64,000 bases of DNA from Acidobacteriota bacterium. GTDB lineage: Bacteria; Actinomycetota; Acidimicrobiia; Spongiisociales; ZC4RG35. The position numbers were made by a program, and so were the translations under genes. Positions 1 through 8,990 of the stretch are shown here, piece by piece (the stretch's first letter is position 1; the number at the start of each line of letters is the position of its first letter). The notes below the pieces were generated by a model. It did not search any database. It was not told the DNA's origin and worked only from the letters and a program-made list of their open reading frames with translations. The stretch spans positions 28,579-92,578 of the forward strand of contig JACZUI010000004.1 of the NCBI GenBank assembly GCA_022573225.1, written 5' to 3'.

Positions 1-2
1 AC

Positions 3-155
3 GACGCCCTCGATCAGGAGTTCAACACGTTCAAGATCGACCGCGACCCGGAGTGCGCGGCCTGTGGCGACCCGGAGAGGCCGCCAAGAATCGTCCAATA
101 CGACGACCTGTGTCTTCCAAGCGGGAATGTTGAAAGATCCACTGCGTCTGCCTGA
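3..155 (+). CDS. C-terminal fragment of MoeB/ThiF-type sulfur-carrier adenylyltransferase (5' truncated by window edge)
   Basis: Frame 3 reads DALDQEFNTFKIDRDPECAACGDPERPPRIVQYDDLCLPSGNVERSTASA*; the F-x-DRDPECAxCGD...I..YDDLC tail is typical of the Zn-binding end of MoeB/MoeZ E1-like enzymes; no rhodanese domain follows. Confidence 0.7.
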   Translation, partial: DALDQEFNTFKIDRDPECAACGDPERPPRIVQYDDLCLPSGNVERSTASA

Positions 156-519
156 CGACATTCGCGAGGCAATCGTGGCCCACGCCGAGAACTGCGCCCC
201 CAACGAGTGTTGTGGCCTCCTCGCGTCGGACGACGCCGGACGGGTGCGCTTCGCCTATCCGCTGACCAACTGCCAGCCGTCACCACTGACATACACCGTT
301 GACCCTGACGAGCACTTTGCGGCGCTCCAGCACGCCGAAACACGGGGCTGGACCCTATCCGGCGCATTCCATTCCCACCCCAAGGGGCCGCCCACTCCGT
401 CGGTGATCGATGTCCAGAAGGCGCTGGAGCCGGATTGGGTCTATCTCATCGTGGGCGACGGTGAACTGAGGGGATTCCGGATTCGCGACAGAGAGGCCGT
501 GGAGGTCGAGCTGGTTTAG
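127..519 (+). CDS. JAMM/MPN (M67) family metallopeptidase, Mec+-like
   Basis: NECCGLL...GAFHSHPKGPPTPSVIDVQKA JAMM motif (HxHP...S..D); overlaps the upstream E1-like gene; ATG at 127 preferred over ORF start 64. Confidence 0.85.
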   Translation: MLKDPLRLPDDIREAIVAHAENCAPNECCGLLASDDAGRVRFAYPLTNCQPSPLTYTVDPDEHFAALQHAETRGWTLSGAFHSHPKGPPTPSVIDVQKALEPDWVYLIVGDGELRGFRIRDREAVEVELV

Positions 520-739
520 AGCCTACCCACCGACCCGTCCCGAACTCCACCCACGGCTCAAAGCCCTGCTCTCTACCTAGGGGCAGCGGCCCCCGCAACT
601 CCCCACAGTCGAGACGATGAAAGAACCCTTTCAACTACGCCAAATCCGAGATAGAGGCCCGTTTCGTCCTGTCCGAAATGCGGAAGGCGATATCTGGGCC
701 CGGGCGAATCGGCCGAAGAAAGGCACATCTCGATCCTGA

Positions 740-1477
740 TCAGATGGTCAGTGACAAACCACCGTCAACCACCATGATTTCACCCGTGGTGTATGTGTTG
801 GTGACCAGCGTCACCACGGCTAGGGCGATGTCGTCGGGCGTGGCCGATCGCCGCAGAGGCGCTTTGTTGGCCACCAACTCGTGCATCTCATCCCAGTCGG
901 CGGTCCAGGGAGTGCTCACAAGACCCGGCGCCACGGCGTTGACTCGCACCGGCCCGCACGACTTCGCCAGCAGAACTGTCAACTGGTTGAGTGCGGCCTT
1001 GGTCATCGAGTAGGCGATTGAGCTTCCGATCGGCCGGACACCTGCGATCGAGGTGACATTGACCACGTTGCCATCCGGAGACTCCCTGAGATGCGGCATC
1101 GCAGCCTTGGTCAACCACCAGGTGCCAAACACATTGACATCGAACGTTCGGCGAAAGATCTCATCGGTGAGAGATTCCAGGTCTTCATGGGGCACAGGAG
1201 AGGTCCATCCCGCGTTGTTGACCAGGATGTCGAGCCGGCCAAAACGATGGAGGGCCGCATCGACAAGGGCGATGCCTTGAGCCTGTTCACTGATATCTGC
1301 CTGAACGTAGATCGAGTCGGTCGGGAGCGATTCGGCCACCGATTCACCGGCGGCGACCGATGATGCCGAGTTGACCACCACCTGAGCACCTGCATCGGCC
1401 AGCCGGCGCGCGGCTGCCTCCCCGATTCCGCTCGATGATCCTGTGACTATGGCGACCCTTCCTTCGAGTTCTGCCAC
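740..1477 (-). CDS. SDR family oxidoreductase
   Basis: VAELEGRVAIVTGSSSGIGEAAARRLADAGA; VNNAG; YSMTKAALNQ; GTG start at 1477 inside a longer ORF. Confidence 0.85.
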   Translation of the reverse strand: MAELEGRVAIVTGSSSGIGEAAARRLADAGAQVVVNSASSVAAGESVAESLPTDSIYVQADISEQAQGIALVDAALHRFGRLDILVNNAGWTSPVPHEDLESLTDEIFRRTFDVNVFGTWWLTKAAMPHLRESPDGNVVNVTSIAGVRPIGSSIAYSMTKAALNQLTVLLAKSCGPVRVNAVAPGLVSTPWTADWDEMHELVANKAPLRRSATPDDIALAVVTLVTNTYTTGEIMVVDGGLSLTI

Positions 1478-1713
1478 GTTCAAACACCCTTTCGCTGACT
1501 GTCGCCATGATGACAGACCCGCAGCCATCGCCTCACGATCGGCAAGCCAGTGTTGATGACGGTGGAACATGTAGCGGGCCCAGGTGAGGGAGGGTGCACT
1601 TTCGCCGGCTGTGACCTCGATCGGATAGTCGTAGTAGCGCCCGGCAATGCCGTTCCAGGCCACGATTGCATTGCGACCGACATCCCCGGTCCCGACGACC
1701 GAACCCTCACGGC

Positions 1714-2094
1714 TTATTCGACAATGAGCACACCAGCCATCCCGCCGCCCTCGGCATTCCCGTGATAGGTGCAGAAGAAGGTGTATTCGCCGGCCTCGTT
1801 GTAGATGATGGCAGCCTCGTCGCCCTCGAACTGATCGAGGTTCCCGAACACATCCTCGGTGGACCATGCGTCATCGGCATCGACTGAGCTGTGAGAATTA
1901 CGACCCGCACCGACCCAGGTAACCGAGCCACCCACAGGGATTTTGATCTCGGTGAATTCGAAACGGTTGTCGAACATCTTCACTGTCACGTCGTCCCCTG
2001 CGATGACCTCCCCGTCGGCTTCTCCATCGTCACCACCACAAGCCGCCAACACAACCGCCGCGATGAGGGCGACACCGAGAATCCTGGCCTTCAA
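1714..2094 (-). CDS. Cupredoxin-domain lipoprotein (plastocyanin/azurin-like)
   Basis: Lipobox AVVLAACGG; type-1 Cu ligands NSHSS...FFCTYHGNAEGGGMAG. Confidence 0.85.
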   Translation of the reverse strand: MKARILGVALIAAVVLAACGGDDGEADGEVIAGDDVTVKMFDNRFEFTEIKIPVGGSVTWVGAGRNSHSSVDADDAWSTEDVFGNLDQFEGDEAAIIYNEAGEYTFFCTYHGNAEGGGMAGVLIVE

Positions 2095-2666
2095 CTAATC
2101 GCGACTCTTGAATAGCTTCTTGATCGAAGCCCACAGAGACGCAAAGAAGAGTGATAGGCCTCGGACCTCGGATGACTTGATCTCTGCAGCCTCTTCGCTG
2201 GTCCCGGCCTTGAGCTTTGCCTCCAAGCAGGACGCGAATTCCACGATGAGACGCTTCGACATTTCGTTGATGAGGCCAGTTCTGCCGAACTGGGCCGCGG
2301 GCCCTGACAGTGTCACGTCGGCCTCGATGCTGACCTTTGACCCCGCTTCTTTGCCTGACCCGACGTCTTCGGGTGTGATGACATAGACCACTTTCACCTG
2401 GCCCCGGGAGCCGCCCCGCTTGTCTACACCCTTGCCCTCGATTGTGGCCTTTCTGGCCTCCGGCTCAGGCGTGACTGTTGCCTTTCCCTCGAAGGCGGCC
2501 GACATCGGGCCCAACTTCACCGTGAGCTTGCCGTCATATGTTCCATCGTCGGACTGACCAAGAAGCTCGGCGCCGGGTAGGCACTGGGCCACAGAGGGAA
2601 CGTCCTGGAAGAGGTCCCAGACAACGTCCGGGCTACGCGCAACCACGAATTCCTGTTCGATTCTCA
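2095..2666 (-). CDS. CoxG/SRPBCC family protein
   Basis: MRIEQEFVVARSPDVVWDLFQDVPSVAQCLPGAELLG...; typical CoxG N-terminus. Confidence 0.8.
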
Positions 2667-2749
2667 TGAGTCTCCAGAGGTTTGTAGAAGGAAGCCAAGG
2701 AACGGTAGTGAATCTAAGCGGATTTGGCCCAGGAGTCTGTCGAATAGTG

Positions 2750-3235
2750 CTAGGTGTGCTCGGTGTCGCCCGCAATCAGATCCAGGGCATGTGGTAGAAG
2801 ATCAACGATCGCCGCCAGCCCCTCCGAGGCGCCTTTGGGCGAACCCGGAAGATTCACAACCAGAGTGCTGCCGACCGTTCCCGCCCGGGCCCGGGACAGC
2901 GCCGCGTACTCGGTTGACTCCAGGCCCCTGGTCATCATGAGATGGGTCAGACCCGGTGCCTCCCGCTCGAGAACAACCGCTGTTGCTTCGGGCGTGACGT
3001 CGCGGGGCCCAAACCCGGTTCCGCCCGTCGTCAACACCAGGTCCTGGTGACCGACGGCGCCTTGAACGGCGGCAACGATCTCGCGTTGTTCATCCGGAAC
3101 GACAGCCCTCGATACACCGAATCCAGCCTCAATTAGTCGCTCTTCGAGAAGATTGCCCGAGACGTCTTCCCGCGTCCCGGCGTTCACCCCGTCGCTAACG
3201 GTGAGAACCAGGGCGACCCGGGAACTCAACCCCAC
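2750..3235 (-). CDS. MogA/MoaB-family molybdenum cofactor biosynthesis protein
   Basis: [16 protein letters not shown]...[20 protein letters not shown]...[18 protein letters not shown](3235) or TTG(3229) start. Confidence 0.85.
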   Translation of the reverse strand: MGLSSRVALVLTVSDGVNAGTREDVSGNLLEERLIEAGFGVSRAVVPDEQREIVAAVQGAVGHQDLVLTTGGTGFGPRDVTPEATAVVLEREAPGLTHLMMTRGLESTEYAALSRARAGTVGSTLVVNLPGSPKGASEGLAAIVDLLPHALDLIAGDTEHT

Positions 3236-4068
3236 TGGGTGGGATCTAACGACACCCCGCCCCTCAACACGAAGATCTCGAAGAGAAGGATGACAATAAG
3301 TGTGGCCGCCAGACCCCACGGCATGGCTGTATCACGGTGCTCCTCGGGTCCACGAACCGATGTCGTGCCCGGTGCCGCGGCAAGAGTCGCCAGGAATATG
3401 ACAGCCGTGAGCGGAAGCGTCGGCACCACACCGCTCCCCGCGTCCGGGATGAAAAACGGAATCGCGGCAAAGGCCGCAACGACGGCCGGGACCAAGGCGA
3501 TCCACAGGACCATGGTGAACCGTTTCTTTCCGCTCGAAATGAGTCTGCGATGCGGGGTAAACACCAGGAATGCAGCAGCCGCGGACAGAGCCATCAGCAG
3601 GAGGCCGATTCCTCCCCCGGCGGCGATCACAACATCGAGCCCGGGTGGGGTCTCCAGAGTGTCGTAGGCAAGGGCGAGCTGGCTGTCCGCGGCGAATGGA
3701 AGTACCGCGGCCTGGGCGAAGGCCTGACGCAACACCTGCAACAGTGTCCACAACAACGTGAGCCTGGCTACGCCGTGCCCACGCGCTGTGGGGTAAGTGA
3801 AGAGAGCAAAAAAACCAACGAGGAGACAGAGGATGAAGCCGCCGGCATAGGCCATGTCCGTCGCACCGGTGAACTCCACCCTGTTGTTGAACAGAACCGC
3901 GTCACCGCCCAGGATCACAGCCAGCACGCCGTCACCGAGGTCGTCGAGAAACTGAGCGATAACGATGCCGAGCGTGGATCCGAGGGCGGACGCGATTATT
4001 AGCGTCGGGCCGATCCTCTTGAGTGTTTCGGTGGTCGACCCGCCGTTCGTCCCTACATCACTGGTCAC
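3226..4068 (-). CDS. Integral membrane protein, about 7 TM helices
   Basis: Multiple hydrophobic segments; GTG start at 4068 proposed. Confidence 0.6.
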   Translation of the reverse strand: MTSDVGTNGGSTTETLKRIGPTLIIASALGSTLGIVIAQFLDDLGDGVLAVILGGDAVLFNNRVEFTGATDMAYAGGFILCLLVGFFALFTYPTARGHGVARLTLLWTLLQVLRQAFAQAAVLPFAADSQLALAYDTLETPPGLDVVIAAGGGIGLLLMALSAAAAFLVFTPHRRLISSGKKRFTMVLWIALVPAVVAAFAAIPFFIPDAGSGVVPTLPLTAVIFLATLAAAPGTTSVRGPEEHRDTAMPWGLAATLIVILLFEIFVLRGGVSLDPTQWG

Positions 4069-4290
4069 GATGGGTGATGCTATACGAAGACGCGGCCGTT
4101 CCAATGGGCAAAGCCGGTCGATGACGAGAGGGAAGTTGGCGTGGGAGCGGACCGGTTCCTGGGCGGAGCCGGCCAGACCCTCTCTTTGGGCCGCATCCCG
4201 GAACGCATCCCCCCTTGAACTGTCGGAAACACGACAAACGAGGCCCAACCGGGGAATCGCGGAGCCGGTCAATTTCGTTAACTCGGCTAG

Positions 4291-5547
4291 ATGAAGTGGT
4301 CTAAGCGTGGAGTGGTTATTGTGGTTCTGGGTCTCGTTATCGCTGCCTGCGGTGGGGCAGCCACCGGGTCGTCACCGACCACAGTGCCCGCAACGGCAAG
4401 CACTGATGCCAATGCCGACACGAACACGACCCGGGCACCGGATGCTTCCAAGTCGGGCAGCGAGCTTCTGCCGGAGCAGGAGATCCCTGATCTCCTCCGT
4501 CACCTGACCACCGTCTGGGAGACCGACTTCTCCAGAGCCACCGTGGATCTCAACGAGATCCTGGTCGGCATACCCGCGTTGGATCCCCGGGATCTGATAC
4601 GACCCATTGATGATCCTGTCTTCCGGCCCGTCGCCGAAACAACCTGGCTGACCGACCAGGACCCCGGCTTGGCTCTCGAGATCGACGGGGACGCCCGCTT
4701 CTACCCGCTCGCCGTCCTCACCCGGCACGAGATCGCCAACGACGAGGTCGGCGGGATACCCGTTGCTGTCACCTATTGCCCGCTCTGCAATACCGGCATC
4801 GTGTTCGACCGTCGGTTCGAGGGCCAGATTCTGCGACTTGGTGTCTCCGGGCTCCTCAGGAACTCCGATCTGGTGATGTGGGACGACGCGACCACCTCTC
4901 TGTGGCAGCAGATAACCGGCCGAGGGATCGTCGGCACTTACGCCGGTGAACAACTCCAGACGATCGGATCCGCCATCGTCAGATGGGCCGACTTTGCGGT
5001 TGCCTACCCAGATGGCCAGGCGATGAGCGAAGACCAGGGGTTCGGGATCAGGTACGGCACGAACCCCTATACGGGGTACTCGTCACGACCGGCGCCTTAC
5101 CCGTTCTTCAGGGGCGAGCTCGACGACCGCTACCCGGCATTGGAGCGCGTGGTCGGGGTGACACTGGACGAGGCATCCAAGGCCTACCCGTTTTCCGAAA
5201 TCGAGAAAGTTAAAGTGGTGAATGACATAGTGGCGAACCAGCCAGTCGTGGTGTTCTGGGGTGCGAGCGACACCGCCGATGCGCTGGATTCCTCCCGGAT
5301 CTCAGAGGCGCAAGGCATCGGCACCGGCATCGCCTACTCACCTGTGGTCGGCGGCCAGACTCTGACCTTCGAGGTGATAGGCGACATCGAGTTTCGTGAC
5401 ATCGAGACCGGAACCACCTGGTCGATTCTGGGCAAGGCGCTCGAAGGCGAGCTCGCCGGTGAGGCGCTGGAACTACTACCACACCGCAACGAGTTCTGGT
5501 TTGCCTGGCACGCCTTCTTCCCCGACGCGGACGTCTGGCAGGGCTGA
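4291..5547 (+). CDS. DUF3179 domain-containing lipoprotein
   Basis: Lipobox VIAACGG; FYPLAVLTRHEIANDEVGGIPVAVTYCPLCNTGIVFDR. Confidence 0.85.
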   Translation: MKWSKRGVVIVVLGLVIAACGGAATGSSPTTVPATASTDANADTNTTRAPDASKSGSELLPEQEIPDLLRHLTTVWETDFSRATVDLNEILVGIPALDPRDLIRPIDDPVFRPVAETTWLTDQDPGLALEIDGDARFYPLAVLTRHEIANDEVGGIPVAVTYCPLCNTGIVFDRRFEGQILRLGVSGLLRNSDLVMWDDATTSLWQQITGRGIVGTYAGEQLQTIGSAIVRWADFAVAYPDGQAMSEDQGFGIRYGTNPYTGYSSRPAPYPFFRGELDDRYPALERVVGVTLDEASKAYPFSEIEKVKVVNDIVANQPVVVFWGASDTADALDSSRISEAQGIGTGIAYSPVVGGQTLTFEVIGDIEFRDIETGTTWSILGKALEGELAGEALELLPHRNEFWFAWHAFFPDADVWQG

Positions 5548-5799
5548 TCAGGCGGTTATCAACGTCCCGATCGCCCACAAGAGGAACAGACCGATCGCCA
5601 TCAGGAGAACGGGCGCTGTCCTCCGCCAGTTGAGAAAGGACCAGGCACCGATCACAACAAGAAGGATGGACATGGTTGCGGTCCACCACGCGGGCACCAG
5701 TCCGGCAACGGCTCCTCCCACGATCAGGACGGCGATCACAACGAGAAAGCCCCCGGCCACAAGCGAGTAGAGGACCTGTCTCGGAGTTGGCTCGCTCAT
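5548..5799 (-). CDS. Small membrane protein
   Basis: MSEPTPRQVLYSLVAGGFLVVIAVLIVGG..., 2-3 hydrophobic helices; overlaps the start of the downstream-annotated glycosylase. Confidence 0.5.
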   Translation of the reverse strand: MSEPTPRQVLYSLVAGGFLVVIAVLIVGGAVAGLVPAWWTATMSILLVVIGAWSFLNWRRTAPVLLMAIGLFLLWAIGTLITA

Positions 5800-6365
5800 T
5801 TGACCCCGGCGGCGTCTGCCACGTCCGTGTGCCATCGCGCCAGCGACTCGACAGTCTCGTGGGCATTGAGACCACTTGGGTTGGGGATCACCCACAACTC
5901 CGAACCAGCGAGGGGCTGGCGCTGGAGACCCAGAGATGCGAGAGGTTCTCCAAAGGCCGTCCGGTAGGCGGTCACCCCGGCAACGGCGACCACCACCGGA
6001 TGAAGCTGTTCAACCAACGCTCTCAGGCGAGTACAGCCGACGACCAGTTCGGTCTCAGTGAGCTCCGAGGCCCTCACGGTCGCCCGGGAGACGAGGTTGG
6101 TGATTCCCATGCCTTTTCCGGTGAACTCGGCTCGCTGGTCATCGGACATCCCAACAGAAGTGTCTACCTCCAACTCAATCAGACCTGCCTCGCGCAGCGC
6201 CGGATAGAAGCGGTTGGACGGATGACAGAAGTGAGTCCCCGTCGCGGCGGTCCAAAGGCCGGGATTGATTCCCACGAAGAGCAACCGGGTATCGGATCCG
6301 ATCAGGTCGGGAACCGTCTTGTCGCGAAAGGACTCGAGGTACTCGCGAGTGAAGACGGGAGGCAT
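5796..6365 (-). CDS. Mismatch-specific (Mug-type) uracil-DNA glycosylase
   Basis: LLFVGINPGLWTAATGTHFCHPSNRFYPAL; VIPNPSGLNAHE. Confidence 0.85.
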   Translation of the reverse strand: MPPVFTREYLESFRDKTVPDLIGSDTRLLFVGINPGLWTAATGTHFCHPSNRFYPALREAGLIELEVDTSVGMSDDQRAEFTGKGMGITNLVSRATVRASELTETELVVGCTRLRALVEQLHPVVVAVAGVTAYRTAFGEPLASLGLQRQPLAGSELWVIPNPSGLNAHETVESLARWHTDVADAAGVK

Positions 6366-6376
6366 CTCCCGGAGTG

Positions 6377-6997
6377 CTACTTCTTCTGACTCTCGTAGTA
6401 GGGATTGTCCCCGGAGGCGTGGTCGGTCACGTCGACCACCTGGGTCAAGTCAGGGATCGACTCGAGAATGATCTTCTCGATGCCCTGCTTCAGGGTCACC
6501 TCCGCCAGCCCACAACCCTGACATCCGCCGGAGAGCCGCAGATAGGCGATGGTCCCATCGACAGAGACCAGTTCCGCACCCCCGCCATGTGCGGCGATCG
6601 CCGGGTTCACTTGTTGGGTGAGAACCTGCTCCACTCGTTCGACCAGAGGACCCGTCAAGTCGCCACTGGGCGCCGACATCTCGGGAGGAGCCGGGCTGTT
6701 CGGATTGTTCATCGCCAGGCCCTCTTCGGTCAGGTCCAACGAGGAGCCTTCCAGCTTCTCTGCGTCCTCCGCCGGAAAGATGATGGCAAGTCCCTCGTAG
6801 CGCTCCTCGACCCAACCCTCCTTCTTGTCGGCCAGGGCTACGAAGGCCAGCTCATAGGTGAACTGGGGCCCGCTGAAACCTGTCACCTCGATGGACAGGG
6901 CAAACTCGTCGTCGCCGGGTTCCTGATCGCGCAGCTTGCGGACCATATCGAGCGCATCGGGCGCAATACTCAAAACCGTGGGTTCGGACATCTGCAA
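6377..6997 (-). CDS. nfuA: NfuA-type Fe-S scaffold (degenerate A-type domain + NifU C-terminal domain)
   Basis: RVEQVLTQQVNPAIAAHGGGAELVSVDGTIAYLRLSGGCQGCGLAEVTLKQGIE. Confidence 0.85.
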   Translation of the reverse strand: MQMSEPTVLSIAPDALDMVRKLRDQEPGDDEFALSIEVTGFSGPQFTYELAFVALADKKEGWVEERYEGLAIIFPAEDAEKLEGSSLDLTEEGLAMNNPNSPAPPEMSAPSGDLTGPLVERVEQVLTQQVNPAIAAHGGGAELVSVDGTIAYLRLSGGCQGCGLAEVTLKQGIEKIILESIPDLTQVVDVTDHASGDNPYYESQKK

Positions 6998-7027
6998 GGA
7001 TGGTAACCGACCCTTTGGACCAACCCA

Positions 7028-8227
7028 ATGCCGACCGCCGTAGTCATCCTCCCCAGCACGACCTATCGGGCCACCGACTTCGTCAAAGCCGCCGAAAGTC
7101 TTGGCGTCGATCTCATCGTCGCGTCCGAGAACCCTCCGCCGCTCGACATGGGAGACCGATACCTTCAGATCGACTGTTCCGACCCCGATGGGGCATCTGA
7201 GGCGATCATCGCCCTGGGCGATCGCATGGAGATAGACGGTGTGGTGGCTGCCGATGACGCGGGTGTGGTGGTCGCCGCCCTGGCATCGGAGAAGCTGGGC
7301 CTTCTCGGCAACGGTCCCGAGCCCGCCGCGGCTACCCGCGACAAGGGTGCCCAGCGCAATCTGATGGAGATCGCCGAGATCCCCCAGCCTCGATTCAGCG
7401 AGTTGAGCCCGAATGCTCCCCCTGGTGACGCCGTAATCGGACTCACCTTCCCCGTCATCATCAAGCCTCTCGATCGATCGGCCGGCCAGGGTGTGATCCG
7501 GGCCGACAACATCGAAGAACTAGAAGTCAGGACCAAGGAGGTGCGCGGGATTGTCGGGGCCGACGCACCGCTCCTGATCGAGGAGTTCATCTCAGGAGAC
7601 GAAATAGCCCTGGAAGGGATTGTCACCGACGGAGAGCTCACGACGCTGGCCATCTTCGACAAGCCCGGGGCCAGCGAGGGACCGATGTTCCAAGAGACCA
7701 TTTTGGTAACCCCATCGCGGCTGAGCCCGGATCGCCAAGCCGAATCCGAGAGGGTTGCCTCCAGTGCCCTCCGGGCCATCGGCATAGAGCACGGGCCGGT
7801 GCACGTAGAGATGAAAGTCGACCAAGATCGAGTCAGCATCATCGAGGTAGCCGCCCGGTCGATCGGAGGCCTCTGCTCGCAGAGTCTGAACTTCGGTCTC
7901 ATGGGGACCAGCCTCGAGACCCTGATCCTGAGAAACACCCTCGGCCTCGACAAGCCCGAACTCAAGCGGGAGCCGATAGCCACCGGAGTCTTGATGATCC
8001 CGATCCCACGCGGCGGCGTATTCGGTCAAGTGAGCAACATCGATGCGCTTCGCGAGATCCCCGGTGTCACCGGGATAGACATCACCGTCACACCAGGCAA
8101 CCGGATCGATCCGCCTCCCGTCGGAGATCGCTACCTCGGCTTCGTTTTCGCCCGCGCCGACAGTCCTGAAGAGGTCACCAAGAGCCTCATCTCGGCGCGT
8201 GACCTGGTAGAAGTTGAAATCTCATGA
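7028..8227 (+). CDS. ATP-grasp protein with L-amino-acid-ligase-like C-terminus
   Basis: FPVIIKPLDRSAGQGVIR...LLIEEFISGDEIALEGIV...VHVEMKVDQDRVSIIEVAARSIGG. Confidence 0.8.
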   Translation: MPTAVVILPSTTYRATDFVKAAESLGVDLIVASENPPPLDMGDRYLQIDCSDPDGASEAIIALGDRMEIDGVVAADDAGVVVAALASEKLGLLGNGPEPAAATRDKGAQRNLMEIAEIPQPRFSELSPNAPPGDAVIGLTFPVIIKPLDRSAGQGVIRADNIEELEVRTKEVRGIVGADAPLLIEEFISGDEIALEGIVTDGELTTLAIFDKPGASEGPMFQETILVTPSRLSPDRQAESERVASSALRAIGIEHGPVHVEMKVDQDRVSIIEVAARSIGGLCSQSLNFGLMGTSLETLILRNTLGLDKPELKREPIATGVLMIPIPRGGVFGQVSNIDALREIPGVTGIDITVTPGNRIDPPPVGDRYLGFVFARADSPEEVTKSLISARDLVEVEIS

Positions 8228-8312
8228 GGGTCCCAGCCATTCTGCCGGTGGCCCACATCTTCATCCACCACCAGGTAAAACCTACCTTAAAGCTCTACTT
8301 GAGGGTCACTTC

Positions 8313-8334
8313 TTACCCGCGCCAACGCGTGTAA
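8313..8334 (+). terminator. Hairpin, possible intrinsic terminator or operator
   Basis: TTACCCGCG-CCAA-CGCGTGTAA (9-bp arms, 1 mismatch) followed by gacgaTTTTgTcaTTT. Confidence 0.4.
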
Positions 8335-8369
8335 GACGATTTTGTCATTTGGCCATCGAAACGATCCTC

Positions 8370-8990
8370 ATGTTCACCGGCGGCGACCCACCAGGACCCG
8401 AGATCGTCGACGACCTGCCCGCGGCTGATCTGATCATCGCCGCCGACGGCGGATACGACTCGGCTGCCGAGCTCGGATTCGGCGTGGATGTCCTGGTCGG
8501 TGACCTCGACTCGATAGCGGCGACTTCGATCCCCGACCATGTGATCGTGGAGAGGCATCCCGCCGACAAGGACCAGACCGATCTCGAACTGGCGCTCGAA
8601 CTGGCAATCAGGGAGGACCCGTCAAGACTGGTTGTCGTCAGTGGCGCCGGCGGTCGACATGACCACGAGTTGGCGACGGCAGCGCTCCTTTGTTCTCGCC
8701 GTTGGGAGCGGATCGACGAGCTCGACTGGCTGTCAAGCCGGAGCCGGGCTCACGTTGTCAGGGGGAGACGGATCCTCCACGGCGACATCGGATCAATCCT
8801 GAGCCTGATTCCTGCTGCTGAAGCCGCATCAGGAATCACGACCAAGGGCCTCAAGTGGAATCTCACCGATGAGACTCTTCTCTACGGTGAGACCCGAGGG
8901 GTGAGCAATGTGATGACGTCGCCGGTCGCCGATATTCGCGTCGCCTCGGGATGTCTCATGGTCGTGCTTCCGTTCGGGTTTCAGCCGTAG
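8370..8990 (+). CDS. Thiamine pyrophosphokinase
   Basis: LIIAADGGYDSAAELGFGVDVLVGDLDSI...RHPADKDQTDLELAL...GAGGRHDHELA. Confidence 0.85.
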   Translation: MFTGGDPPGPEIVDDLPAADLIIAADGGYDSAAELGFGVDVLVGDLDSIAATSIPDHVIVERHPADKDQTDLELALELAIREDPSRLVVVSGAGGRHDHELATAALLCSRRWERIDELDWLSSRSRAHVVRGRRILHGDIGSILSLIPAAEAASGITTKGLKWNLTDETLLYGETRGVSNVMTSPVADIRVASGCLMVVLPFGFQP

